From: Paraburkholderia haematera
GTDB lineage: Bacteria > Pseudomonadota > Gammaproteobacteria > Burkholderiales > Burkholderiaceae
Length of the DNA stretch: 64,000 bases
Assembly (NCBI RefSeq): GCF_905220975.1
Contig: NZ_CAJNBK010000017.1
Coordinates: 1-64,000 of the forward strand
Direction: 5' to 3'
The notes below the pieces were generated by a model. The model searched no databases and was not told the origin of the DNA. It worked only from the letters and a program-made list of their open reading frames with translations. Made by a program: the position numbers and the translations under genes. Below, piece by piece: positions 25,947-34,976 of this stretch. The first letter of the stretch is position 1; every line of letters starts with the position of its first letter.

Positions 25947-27083
25947 TTATTCGACGACGTTCATCAACCCGTCGCGAGTGAAGCGCCTGATCTTCGCTTC
26001 ATCCAGTTCGATGCCAAGACCTGGGCCCGTCGGTACGGTCAGTTGAAAGTCGCTGTAGTCGAGCGGCGTCGTGAGAATTTCTTCGGTAATCAATAGCGGC
26101 CCGAATAATTCGGTGCCCCACGGCAGATTGGCGAAGCTCGCGAACAGGTGCGCCGACGCGATAGTGCTGACCGCACCTTCCAGCATCGTGCCGCCGTACA
26201 GTTCGATACCTGCCGCATCCGCAATCGACGCAACGCGCTGCGCGGCGAACAGGCCACCACTTTGTTCGATCTTGATGGCGAACACATCGGCGCCCTCGTT
26301 TCTCGCGATTTCGAACGCGCTTTCAGGACCCTGGAGAATTTCGTCGGCCATCAAGGCAACCGGGCTGCTGCGCCGCAAGCGCGCCAACGCGCCGGCGGAC
26401 GCTACCGGCTGCTCGACCAGTTCACAGCCGGCATCGGCCAGTGCCGGGATGGCCCAGGATGCCTGCGTTTCGCTCCAGGCCATGTTGACATCGACGCGCA
26501 CCGCACCCCGATCTCCGATGGCTCTCTTGATCTCGGCAACGTGTCTGATATCCGTCTTGAGCTCTTTCGCGCCGATCTTCAGCTTGAATACCTTGTGGCG
26601 CCGCAACTCCAGCATCTTTTCCGCTTCGGCGATGTCTTTGGACGTGTCTCCCGATGCCAGTGTCCATGCAACCGGCAGGCGATCGCGTCGCCGCCCGCCG
26701 AGCAATTCGGTCACCGGAACACCCAGGCGCTTGCCATGTGCATCGAGTAATGCGGTCTCCAACGCGCTCTTCGAGAAGTGATTGACCTTCACCAGCTTGC
26801 CGATGTGGGCCATCAACTCCTGGACACGGGTAGCGTCCTTGCCGATGGCCGCGGGGCCGAGGTAAGCGTCGATTGCCAGCTTCATCGATTCGGGACTTTC
26901 CGGACCGTAGGCCATGCCGCCGATAGTGGTGCCCTCGCCTATTCCGATGACCCCGTCGCTGCAAAAGACCTTCACGAGCACCAGCGTCTGGCCGTGCATG
27001 GTTGCGACCGAAAGCTTGTGAGGGCGGATCGTCGGAAGATCGACGAGACTGGTTTCGATACGTTCGATCGTCGCTGTAGTCAT
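25947..27083 (-). CDS. catB: muconate cycloisomerase
   Basis: A 378-residue enolase-superfamily enzyme that lactonises cis,cis-muconate to muconolactone. The catalytic Lys pair is in FKLKIGAKEL, the metal ligands are Asp in RVDVNMAW, Glu in CELVEQPV and Asp in LMADEILQ, and the second base Lys is in VFAIKIEQSGG. It is the first gene of the cat operon. A promoter-like ATTTGACG with a TACTGT at 17-bp spacing lies about 165-190 bp upstream on the same strand. No catR-type LysR gene is adjacent, which is unusual, so one of the iac-side LysR proteins may control it. Confidence 0.95.
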   Translation of the reverse strand: MTTATIERIETSLVDLPTIRPHKLSVATMHGQTLVLVKVFCSDGVIGIGEGTTIGGMAYGPESPESMKLAIDAYLGPAAIGKDATRVQELMAHIGKLVKVNHFSKSALETALLDAHGKRLGVPVTELLGGRRRDRLPVAWTLASGDTSKDIAEAEKMLELRRHKVFKLKIGAKELKTDIRHVAEIKRAIGDRGAVRVDVNMAWSETQASWAIPALADAGCELVEQPVASAGALARLRRSSPVALMADEILQGPESAFEIARNEGADVFAIKIEQSGGLFAAQRVASIADAAGIELYGGTMLEGAVSTIASAHLFASFANLPWGTELFGPLLITEEILTTPLDYSDFQLTVPTGPGLGIELDEAKIRRFTRDGLMNVVE

Positions 27084-27225
27084 GGGAAATTTGATTTGAG
27101 CGAGTTGTTGAAACTAACCCGGTATGACGCGCGCTGTGTGTGCCTTACCGACTCGTTGTGGCCGAAAATCGCGACGCCTTGGCGCGTGTCTCCGTTATTC
27201 GATTGAGTACTTCAACTTCGGCCAC

Positions 27226-27266
27226 ACAGTAAAGAACGCTGAAATATTCGTCAAATAGATCAAATG
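27226..27266 (-). promoter_or_regulatory. candidate cat promoter (TTGACG, 17 bp, TACTGT)
   Basis: On the minus strand, ATTTGATC is followed by ATTTGACG (27249-27256), then 17 bp and TACTGT. The hexamers are fair sigma-70 -35 and -10 boxes. The ATTTGAC core recurs in the same orientation before other catabolic genes in the window. Confidence 0.45.
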
Positions 27267-27373
27267 TAGGCTCTGCCATTCATCCCACTGATTCACTTGC
27301 CGACAGTCCGTAAAAGCCGTTTCCACCGACGCGGGTTAACTCTCATCCCTCATGCACCAGATTCATAGCGTGC

Positions 27374-27420
27374 ATTTTTGGCTCGAATTTGACCGGCCTT
27401 TTCGCGGGCCATATTGTGGT
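27374..27420 (+). promoter_or_regulatory. candidate promoter of the MHS transporter (TTGACC, 17 bp, TATTGT)
   Basis: A T-rich stretch (ATTTTTGGCTCG) precedes AATTTGACC at 27386-27394; 17 bp after TTGACC lies TATTGT. The arrangement repeats those before the iacC-like gene and the transporter pseudogene. Confidence 0.4.
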
Positions 27421-27527
27421 GCCATGTCGTTGAGACCTGTCGTCCGGCCTCGCCGTAACGATGTTCGCGCCGCTTCTTCAGCCCATCCGGAAGCGGGGAC
27501 CATAACTTCAATGTTCTTCCCCAATCC

Positions 27528-28883
27528 ATGAATCCTGACGCTTTGCACCCCGAACTCAGCCCGCCCCTTGCATCGCCGCGATCCGCGCGTCCAGTGGGAA
27601 CCGTACGCCGCGCCGTGACGACTGCGGTACTTGGCCAGATTCTCGAGTGGTACGACTTTTTCCTCTACGGCACCGCTGCGGCACTAGTGTTCGGTAAGCT
27701 GTTCTTTCCGGTGGGCAGCGATCCTCTTACGGGCACCATCGCAGCGTTTGGTGGCTTCACCGTGGGCTTCATCGCGCGTCCGTTTGGCGGCGTGCTGTGC
27801 GGCCACATTGGCGATCGTTATGGCCGCAAGCTCGTGATGATGCTGACCCTTCTGACGATGGGCACCGCCACCGTTCTGATGGGCGTGCTGCCTACGTATC
27901 ACCAGATCGGCCTTGCGGCACCCGTCATGCTGGTCTTGCTGCGCATTCTTCAGGGGCTCGCCGCGGGCGGCGAATGGAGCGGCAGCATTCTGCTCATCCA
28001 CGAAAACGCGCCGCCCTCGAAGCGCGGTGCGCTCTCGGCATGGAGCCCGTGTGGCGCCGCGCTCGGCTTTGTTCTATCGACGGGGGCATTCCTGTTGGTG
28101 CACAACCTTGCATCCGATGACTTCATCAGCTGGGGCTGGCGCCTTCCGTTTCTCGGCAGCGCCGCGCTCGTCGCACTCGGTTTGTGGATGCGTCGCTCGG
28201 TCGGTGAAAGTACTGCCTTCGCCGAGGTCAAGGCAACGCGCCATGAAAGCCGCATGCCGGTCGTCGAGGTGCTGCGCCAATGTCCGCGCCAGGTGCTGAC
28301 TGTATTCGGCCTGCGTTTCGGCGAGGGCGGTGCGTCATATATCTTCTTCGCGTTCTCGATCGCCTATGGCCAGTTCCTCGGCGTGAAATCGAACTGGATT
28401 CTCGGCGGCCTGACCATCTCCATGCTGCTGATGATCCCCGTCTCGCTGCTCTCCGGCTACGTCACGGACAGGATTGGCCGCAAGCCCGTCTATCTCGCGG
28501 GCGCCATCGCGCTGATGCTGGTTGCGTGGCCCTACTTCGCGCTGCTCGGCTCGGGAGAATACTGGAAGGTCATCACCGCGCTCGTGCTCGCCAACAGCGT
28601 GACGTTGGGCATTCTCGAAGGAGCGCAACCCGCTTTCATCAGCGAGATGTTGCCGGTCCACCTGCGCTTCTCGGGGCTCGGCATCGGACGCGAGGTTTCG
28701 TCGGTGCTCGGCGGCGGTCTTTCACCAATGATCGCCACTGCCCTTCTCGCGCATTACCGCAGCGCCGTACCGGTTGCGATCTATCTCGGCGTGCTCGGTC
28801 TCTTCACTGTCGCCTCGACGCTGCTGGCTCGCGAAACCTACCCTAAAGCGATGCGCCTCAAGGCGCGTCAGATGTCGGCATGA
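27528..28883 (+). CDS. MHS-family MFS transporter, probably aromatic acid importer
   Basis: A 451-residue inner-membrane symporter with about 12 helices. Family motifs are TTAVLGQILEWYDFFLYGTAAAL (in part), GDRYGRKLVM in loop 2-3, RILQGLAAGGEWSGS in helix 4 and DRIGRKPVYL in the second half. It is divergent from catB and 34 bp upstream of the flavoprotein monooxygenase gene on the same strand, so it most likely imports the substrate of the iac-like pathway. MFS transporters accompany many known iac clusters. The substrate, plausibly indole-3-acetate, is inferred from context only. Confidence 0.88.
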   Translation: MNPDALHPELSPPLASPRSARPVGTVRRAVTTAVLGQILEWYDFFLYGTAAALVFGKLFFPVGSDPLTGTIAAFGGFTVGFIARPFGGVLCGHIGDRYGRKLVMMLTLLTMGTATVLMGVLPTYHQIGLAAPVMLVLLRILQGLAAGGEWSGSILLIHENAPPSKRGALSAWSPCGAALGFVLSTGAFLLVHNLASDDFISWGWRLPFLGSAALVALGLWMRRSVGESTAFAEVKATRHESRMPVVEVLRQCPRQVLTVFGLRFGEGGASYIFFAFSIAYGQFLGVKSNWILGGLTISMLLMIPVSLLSGYVTDRIGRKPVYLAGAIALMLVAWPYFALLGSGEYWKVITALVLANSVTLGILEGAQPAFISEMLPVHLRFSGLGIGREVSSVLGGGLSPMIATALLAHYRSAVPVAIYLGVLGLFTVASTLLARETYPKAMRLKARQMSA

Positions 28884-28917
28884 CATCGTCCATCTCTATC
28901 GACAAGGAGTAACCCGC

Positions 28918-30135
28918 ATGCACGCCGCCCATAGCGCCAACGCCGGTGCAGGCACCGCCGAACAACGGTTCATCGATGCACAGGAGCACTACCCGCAATA
29001 CGCGGGACCGCTCTCCCTCGATGAACTCATCATTGAAGTCGAACGCCGCCGCGACGAGTTCGATGGACTATCGCACGTGCCGCCCGACATGGTCGGCAAG
29101 ATGAAGCGCGCCGGCATTTTCCGCGCGAGTACGCCGCAGCGTTTCGGCGGCGACGCACTCCCTCCACCGCGTTTTCTCGAAACGCTGGAACGGATAGCGA
29201 TAGCAGACGGGTCGACTGCCTGGGTCGCCGCATTCGGCTCGGCCAACACGTACCTGGCTTCGCTGCCCATCGAAACTCAGGCCCGCATTTATACATCCGG
29301 TCCCGACCAGGTTTTCGCGGGCGGGTTGTATCCATTGCAGAAAGCCGAGCGCGCGCCGGGCGGCTTCCTCGTCTCGGGGCAATGGCATTTCGCGAGCGGC
29401 TGCAAGGGCGCCGACTGGATCGGCGTGGGGATTGGCGGCACACCGGCCAACGCGGGCGATACCAATGCGGGCAAACCCTTCACGGCCGTGTTCCCGGCGA
29501 GCGAAGTGGAGATCGTCGACAACTGGAACGTAGTCGGCATGCAGGGCACGGGCAGTCACGACCTGCGTCTGCAGAACAAGTTCGTCGATGAAGCGTGGAC
29601 GTTCGTTCGTGGCGGCGCAGCGTTGATCGACGAACCGCTCTACCGCTATCCGGCCGTCGCCTATCAGGCGCAAGTCCATGCTTCGGTCAACCTCGGCCTC
29701 GCGCGCGCGGCGCTCGACCTGCTCGCGTCGATGTCGGGCGTCACCAAAACGACCACAGGTGCGCCGCGTCTCGCGGATCGCGCGTACTACCGTTCGGGCC
29801 TGGCGCAAGCCGAGGCCAGTCTGCGCAGCGCGCGCGCCTTCTTCTTCGAGGCCGCGGAAACGTCCTGGCGCACCATACTTGCGGGCAATCCCGTGTTGCC
29901 GGCAGAAGCCAACCTGCTGCGTTTGTCGGCGACCCATGCCGCGCACGCGGGCGCCGAAGTCGTCATGCAGGCCTACAAGATGGCGGGCATCAACGCGATC
30001 TACCGCGAGAGCCGCATGCAGCGCCTGGTGCGCGATTCCATCGTGGTGACACAACATGCGTTTCTTGGCGAAGGCACCTATGACGCATCGGGCGCGATCT
30101 TCGTCGGCATTCCGCCTGTCACGCCCTTTCCCTGA
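28918..30135 (+). CDS. iacA: acyl-CoA-dehydrogenase-like flavin monooxygenase (IacA-like)
   Basis: A 405-residue group D flavoprotein oxygenase with the acyl-CoA dehydrogenase fold: N-terminal helical domain (about 30-140), beta domain (140-260, GLYPLQKAERAPGGFLVSG; WNVVGMQGTGSHD) and a C-terminal helical domain ending IVVTQHAFLGEGTYDASG. In IAA catabolism IacA hydroxylates the indole ring to give 2-oxindole-3-acetate with reduced flavin from a separate reductase, which here follows directly. AAGGAG precedes ATG 28918. HsaA/HpaB-like oxygenation of another aromatic is the alternative; the surrounding gene set favours IacA. Confidence 0.75.
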   Translation: MHAAHSANAGAGTAEQRFIDAQEHYPQYAGPLSLDELIIEVERRRDEFDGLSHVPPDMVGKMKRAGIFRASTPQRFGGDALPPPRFLETLERIAIADGSTAWVAAFGSANTYLASLPIETQARIYTSGPDQVFAGGLYPLQKAERAPGGFLVSGQWHFASGCKGADWIGVGIGGTPANAGDTNAGKPFTAVFPASEVEIVDNWNVVGMQGTGSHDLRLQNKFVDEAWTFVRGGAALIDEPLYRYPAVAYQAQVHASVNLGLARAALDLLASMSGVTKTTTGAPRLADRAYYRSGLAQAEASLRSARAFFFEAAETSWRTILAGNPVLPAEANLLRLSATHAAHAGAEVVMQAYKMAGINAIYRESRMQRLVRDSIVVTQHAFLGEGTYDASGAIFVGIPPVTPFP

Positions 30136-30154
30136 CATGCGAGGAGCAATCGCT

Positions 30155-30679
30155 ATGACGAACGATGAAGATCAGACCCGTACGCAGTTCCGCAATGCGA
30201 TGGCCGCGCTGGGCGCGGCGGTCAACGTCATCACGACCGATGGTCCGCGTGGCCGCTGCGGCATCACGGCAAGCGCGGTCTGTTCAGTAACGGACTCTCC
30301 GCCGACCATGCTCGTGTGCATCAATCAATCGAGCTATGTGCACGACATTCTGTCTGGCAACGAGCGCGTGTGTATCAACGTACTGGGCGCCGATGCCGAG
30401 GAGGCTGCGCGCGTGTTCGCGGGCATGACCGGCTGCTCGATGGACGAACGCTTCGAGCAGTGCGCGTCGCGCTCGGGCTGCTCGGACGTCCCCGTGCTCG
30501 ACAACGCGATTGCGACGCTCGAAGGCAGAATCGCCGACAGCAAGACTGTTGGCTCGCATTCGGTCTTCTTCGTGCGGGTCGATCACATCGGCACGCGCGA
30601 GCATGGCGACGGTCTCGTCTGGTTCGGCAGGCAGTTCCATCGGCTCGCGCGAACGAGCGCATCCTGTGGGGTGGCCTGA
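30155..30679 (+). CDS. iacG: flavin reductase (IacG-like)
   Basis: A 174-residue NAD(P)H:flavin oxidoreductase of the HpaC-like family with the split-barrel FMN fold. Characteristic segments are AAVNVITTDGPRGRCGITASAVCSVTDSPP near the start, the FMN-phosphate region and SHSVFFVRVDHI. It would supply FADH2 or FMNH2 to the upstream monooxygenase. ATG 30155 has GAGGAG 8 bp before it; an earlier in-frame ATG overlaps the previous stop and is less likely. It lies 19 bp after the monooxygenase gene and 2 bp before the EthD-like gene. Confidence 0.82.
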   Translation: MTNDEDQTRTQFRNAMAALGAAVNVITTDGPRGRCGITASAVCSVTDSPPTMLVCINQSSYVHDILSGNERVCINVLGADAEEAARVFAGMTGCSMDERFEQCASRSGCSDVPVLDNAIATLEGRIADSKTVGSHSVFFVRVDHIGTREHGDGLVWFGRQFHRLARTSASCGVA

Positions 30680-30681
30680 TC

Positions 30682-31386
30682 ATGCAAGCTTGTCTCTTTC
30701 TGATTGGGCAAAGCGGACCGGAGCCGCAAGTCGACGTGCAAGCGCTGCAACGCGCGGCGACGGGGATCGACGGCTTACGGCGGTTGATCGTTCACGAGCC
30801 GGTGTCCGGGCAGATCGATCCGCGGATCGCCGCTCCAGACGATGCGCCTTCGTGCGTACTTCAGTGCTACTTCGACGAACTCGCGCCCCTTGAAGCCGCG
30901 TTGCGTTTCGATGGCGCGATACACAGCGCGCTGCGGACAGCGGCGCGCGCCGAGTTGCAGCGCGATACCTTCAGGCAGCAGATCATGGCGGTGCGCAAGT
31001 TCACGCCGCCGGCCACTCCGACCGAAGACGAAAAGCGCACGCAGCGGTGCACTTATCTCGTCGCTTACGAAGGCCCAGCCGAAGACCTCAACGCGTGGCT
31101 CACGCATTACTTGCAGGGGCATCCGCCGCTCATGCTGCAATTGCCGGCAATCCGCGAGGTCGAGATCTATTCCTGCCTCGACGGCACGAGCGGCTTACCC
31201 TTCGTGCGAGCGCAGGCAATGCAGCGCAACAAGGTCGTATTCGACGATCCAGGCGCCCTCGCGAACGCACTCGCCTCACCCGTGCGCGACGAGATGCGAC
31301 GCGACTTCCATACCCTGCCCCCCTATCAGGGCGCCGCGCCGCATTTTGCAATGCACAGCAAGTGCGTTAATCTCGCAACACGCTAA
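30682..31386 (+). CDS. EthD-like / dimeric alpha-beta barrel protein, copy 1
   Basis: A 234-residue soluble protein of two ferredoxin-like halves. The second half (residues about 125-230) contains CTYLVAYEGPAEDLNAWLTHY, HPPLMLQLPAIREVEIYS and PHFAMHS, a pattern of EthD-type proteins in aromatic and ether degradation. It starts 2 bp after the flavin reductase stop, so it belongs to the same operon. A clear paralogue lies at 58832-59524 with the parallel segments CSYLVHYPGQAEDFNAWLTYY and HFAMCTSFVNG. The role is unknown; isomerase or product-handling functions are guesses. An IS701-type element follows immediately. Confidence 0.7.
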   Translation: MQACLFLIGQSGPEPQVDVQALQRAATGIDGLRRLIVHEPVSGQIDPRIAAPDDAPSCVLQCYFDELAPLEAALRFDGAIHSALRTAARAELQRDTFRQQIMAVRKFTPPATPTEDEKRTQRCTYLVAYEGPAEDLNAWLTHYLQGHPPLMLQLPAIREVEIYSCLDGTSGLPFVRAQAMQRNKVVFDDPGALANALASPVRDEMRRDFHTLPPYQGAAPHFAMHSKCVNLATR

Positions 31387-31491
31387 TACTACTGTGTCAC
31401 AAAATCAGTTGCGCGCTCTATTGTTGTACAGGAAGAGTGCCATCGTTGCATGAGCCTTTGTCCAAGCAGGATTCGCAACGTAGTAATCGAA

Positions 31492-32811
31492 TCAGGAACG
31501 TGGCGTTGAGCGCGCTGGACTGCCCCGGGGGATGTAATCCGAGGGAAGGGCAGGCAGCGCGCGTTCAAGGAAGTTTTTTTTACCACATGCATCTGATTGC
31601 ATTCTGAGTCGCTGAGCCATCAGAAATCCATACGCGGCGATACTCAGTGTGGCGTGATGGTGAAAGCCACGCCAGCCTCGCCCTTCATAATGACCGAGCC
31701 CGAACTCCTGCTTCAGGTCCTGATAGTCGCGCTCGATGCGCCAGCGCATTTTGGTCACGAACACAAGCTGCTCGAGGGTCGCCTCTTCGGGGGCGGTAGT
31801 GAGAAAATATTTGAGCGGCTCCGTATCGCCATCAGGCCATTCAACAAGCAGCCATTCTTCGTCGCGAACGGTACTTCGCCAATAGTCGTGATGTGCGGGA
31901 CGAACCCGTACGGCGGCAAAGCGTGAGGAAAGTGCGGCGTTGCTGCCTTCCCGCCAGGTTACGGTTTGCCAGGCGTTCCTGGGTAATTGCATGGCCAGTT
32001 CCTTCACCACGAGCGGTTTATGGCCGGGCGCACGGCGCAACAATTTCGGTGGCTGACCGCGCCCACTCCAGGGTTTGGGCGGCAGCGGCGCCGTACCGGG
32101 CGCCCATACAGAGGTGCCCGGCCGGATCCCTATCGCATACAACAAACCCATTTCAGTTACGCTTTCCCGGAAAGCGGTTTCGTCGCCGTAGCCGGCATCG
32201 GCGAGCACAATGCCCGGCGCAATGCCGGATGCTACAGCCTCGCGGAGTTGGGCCAGCGCAATCTGCGGCTTGGTCTCGAAGGCGAGATCGTCGGGAATGC
32301 CTGCACGACGCGCTCGTTCCCGGTCGTCAATCCATTCCTTGGGCACATACAGCTGCCACGCAATTGGCAGGCTGCCGCGTTGCGTCGCGATCGACAGGCT
32401 CACGGCGATCTGGCAGTTATCCTGTTTGCCCAATTGCCCACAGTATTGCCGCGCTACGCCGACCGAATGCTTGCCTTTCTTCGGGAAGCCCGTGTCGTCA
32501 ATAATCCAGTAATAGCCAGCCTCTTCGGCAGCGTGCAGGCCCAACGCGGGCATCACCCATTCGCGTACCCGCTGCAGGACCGCCCGATCAGACCATTCTG
32601 CCTTGGCCACAAAATGATGAAGTGACTGGTGTTTCGCACTCGCGTGAAGGGGGTCAATATGCGCAGCCATCGGCTCGACGCTCTTGCGTGACAACGGCAT
32701 TACCAAGCCCGAACAGTAACCCTTGAGGCCAGAATGGCGATCGGCGTGCCCCAACGCCTGCGCCAGATGATTCAGATACGCGTCAAATTCGTCGACGTCT
32801 TCTCTCCTCAC
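31492..32811 (-). mobile_element. IS701-family transposase, apparently intact
   Basis: A 439-residue DDE transposase. The catalytic residues are visible as Asp in YYWIIDDTGFPKKGKHSVG, Asp in GIVLADAGYGDE and Glu in RWRIERDYQDLKQEFGLGHYEGR. The frame is unbroken. I could not fix the element ends with certainty: an imperfect match between GTGTCACAAAAT near 31394 and ATGTGAC near 32937 is one candidate inverted repeat. It separates the monooxygenase half from the dioxygenase half of the iac-like set and may have been part of its rearrangement. Confidence 0.85.
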
Positions 32812-33202
32812 GGTCGCCCGAAGTCTGTATTATTCAATACTACGTGCGACACGTGTCGCCGTCCGCCGGACGTAAAACGGTGATGTGGTTGACGGCAAAG
32901 CCTTATCTTGCCTTGTCACATTCGGGATCTGTCGAAATGTGACCTGTTGTACGACCAACAGTTGCCTATCCGGACGTGCGCGATTGGTAACGATCGGGTG
33001 CGAAGCTTCGGAGACAACGTACCCTTCAGTAGACGGTTCACCGTGGCGACACGGCAGGAATCGACACTGCCAGCAGCCGTGCGGTGTGGGGGCAAGGCAA
33101 GTTCCGCAAGCGTAACGTATGTGAACCGCTGTACAACCCTCGTAAGAATAGACGAGCTAACCGGCCGTTGAGCGCAGCGCGGCCCACTTTCGTCCGCGAG
33201 TA

Positions 33203-34129
33203 ATGGGCATGAACAAGCCGAACCTCGGCATCGCCGACCTCAACCTGCTGCGCGTGTTCCTTGCTATCTGGGACCTGCGCAGCCTCACCGCAGCTGGCGA
33301 CCGGCTGGGACTGACACAGCCCGCCGTCAGTCACGCGCTGCGCCGCTTGCGTAACCTGTTCGAAGATCCGCTATTCGTGCGCAGGCCCACCGGCATGGTA
33401 CCGACCGAGGCCGCCTTCCGGCTCTATCCACCACTCGCTCAGGCTTTGTCGATCATCAACGACGCGGTGCAACAGCATGCGAAGTTCGATCCCGCCACCG
33501 CGCGCCGCGAGTTCCGCATCTCGATGTCGGACATGTCGGAGTTCTTTTTTCTTCCGCCACTCATCGCGCTGCTCGATCGCGACGCGCGCGGCATTCGCAT
33601 CGAAGCCGCCAATATTCCGGTCGAGTCGGTGAGCGCGGCAATGCGTGCCGGTGAGATCGATCTTGCGCTCGGCTACGTTCCGGGTCTCGACGCGGGCTGC
33701 GTGAGCCAGACGCTGTTTGTCGACGAACATGTCTGCATGGTGCGCGCGAGTCATCCGTTACGCAAATCGAAGCCGAGCCGCGAAGACCTCGCCGCGCTAC
33801 GTTATGCGTATGCCAGCACCAATGCCACCGGTCATCGCATGGTCGAGCAATGGCTCGACGAGTTGAACTTCAAGCGCGACGTCGTGCTCCGTCTGCCGCA
33901 TTTCGTCGTGGCACCCGAGATCGTTATGAACACGGACCTCGCGGTGATCTTTCCGAGGAGCATTGCGCGCCGTTTCAATCGCGGCAAGGCGTTTCGCATC
34001 GTGCCCTTGCCGTTCGCCCTGCCACCCATCGAAATCCAGGTTCATTCGCACACCCAATTTGCCGCCGATCCCGGCATTGCCTGGCTGCGCGGGGTCATCC
34101 ATAGCATGTTTCATCAGCCGGTCGCATGA
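33203..34129 (+). CDS. LysR-family regulator, iac region copy 1
   Basis: A 308-residue LysR protein. The helix-turn-helix is in LNLLRVFLAIWDLRSL to RRLRNLFEDPLFVR (residues about 10-75) and the effector domain follows. The style (DLNLLRVF start, LFEDPLFVRRPTGMVPT) is that of regulators of aromatic catabolism in the NahR/LinR group. Start codons at 33203 and 33209 are both possible. It points toward the transporter pseudogene and the reductase. A second LysR of the same group lies at 35967-36887, so the locus may have two related inputs. Confidence 0.9.
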   Translation: MGMNKPNLGIADLNLLRVFLAIWDLRSLTAAGDRLGLTQPAVSHALRRLRNLFEDPLFVRRPTGMVPTEAAFRLYPPLAQALSIINDAVQQHAKFDPATARREFRISMSDMSEFFFLPPLIALLDRDARGIRIEAANIPVESVSAAMRAGEIDLALGYVPGLDAGCVSQTLFVDEHVCMVRASHPLRKSKPSREDLAALRYAYASTNATGHRMVEQWLDELNFKRDVVLRLPHFVVAPEIVMNTDLAVIFPRSIARRFNRGKAFRIVPLPFALPPIEIQVHSHTQFAADPGIAWLRGVIHSMFHQPVA

Positions 34130-34169
34130 AATCGGCAACCCGCATTTGCGGCGCTGATACCGCAACGTC

Positions 34170-34210
34170 TTTTTTGCCAATTTGACGGCTGCCTTGCGCC
34201 ACTCGACACT
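34170..34210 (+). promoter_or_regulatory. candidate promoter element TTTTTT...AATTTGACGG
   Basis: A T6 run, GCC and AATTTGACG (34179-34187) repeat the arrangement before the iacC-like gene; 17 bp after TTGACG lies GACACT, a weak -10. It precedes the dead transporter and the reductase gene. Confidence 0.35.
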
Positions 34211-34258
34211 CTCTGCCATGCGAAGCCTCGTGAAAGGCTTCCTGCCCTCATTACAACG

Positions 34259-34800
34259 ATGCGATCAGACATCGCAACCCATCAATGGTCGTCCACAGCC
34301 GAGCGCAGCACGGCACCCACGGACCGCGTACTCAACCGCATCGTCATCGCGTCGGTCGCCGGCAATCCGATGGCGTGGTACGACTTTTTTGTCTACGGTA
34401 CGGCTGCCGCCCTCGTGCTTTACGCGGCATGGCGTCGACTCGGCGTGGGTGGCGGATTCGTGCTTTCGTCGGCCGCGTTTCTCGCGGCGCATCCTGAAAG
34501 CCGCGACTTCGGGAACGCCAAACAATCCGGCAAGACTTCGCACATGCCTGTGCTCGCCGGCGAACTGTCCAGCACCGAGGTGCGCTATTCGGGCGTCGCG
34601 CTCGGGCATGACGTGGCGTCCATCTTCGCGGGCCGGCCTCTCCCCGCTCCTCGCCACGGCATTGTTGGCGCATTACCACGCGTCCTGGCCAGTTGCTCTG
34701 TTTCTCATCGTGCCAGGTCTCGTTGCGGTCGTGACGCTCAAGTTCACGCACGAACGCGGCACCGGCAAGTACTCTTTAATTCCACGCCCGTCGATTCGGC
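34259..34800 (+). pseudogene. MHS-family transporter remnant
   Basis: Three joined pieces of a symporter remain. The first is the N-terminal helix (RIVIASVAGNPMAWYDFFVYGTAAALVL). A large internal deletion leads to GFVLSSAAFLAAH and GELSSTEVRYSGVALGHDV. After a frameshift near 34640 comes the C-terminal end LSPLLATALLAHYHASWPVALFLIVPGLVAVVTL, read in the frame of 34182-34928. About 60% of the gene is missing. The helix-1 pattern resembles the 27528 transporter, so it may be a former duplicate importer of the iac-like locus. Confidence 0.75.
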
Positions 34801-34976
34801 CGCTGTCAACCGCGCGAATGCTTCGGCACGATATCGTTGGCTTCATTGCGGTTGTTGCGAAGGTAGTGAAATTAATGTCACTGATGCCTGAGAGACTTTT
34901 TAATCTATTTCTCTTATTCATTGCTTGAGGCTAATCTCGACCCATCGTCCCCAGGAAAAGTCACACGAAGATAATC

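Noticed and set aside
29068..30138. 356-codon open frame opposite the flavoprotein monooxygenase
   Set aside because: Antisense shadow of iacA with no family features.
30316..30681. Upstream extension of the first EthD-like gene through the flavin reductase gene
   Set aside because: This part reads in the wrong frame across a well-supported gene; ATG 30682 begins the real protein.
31387..31400. AATACTAC present near both ends of the IS701-type element as a target duplication
   Set aside because: The right-hand copy (about 32834) is inside the expected element boundary and IS701 elements make short duplications, so the match is probably chance.
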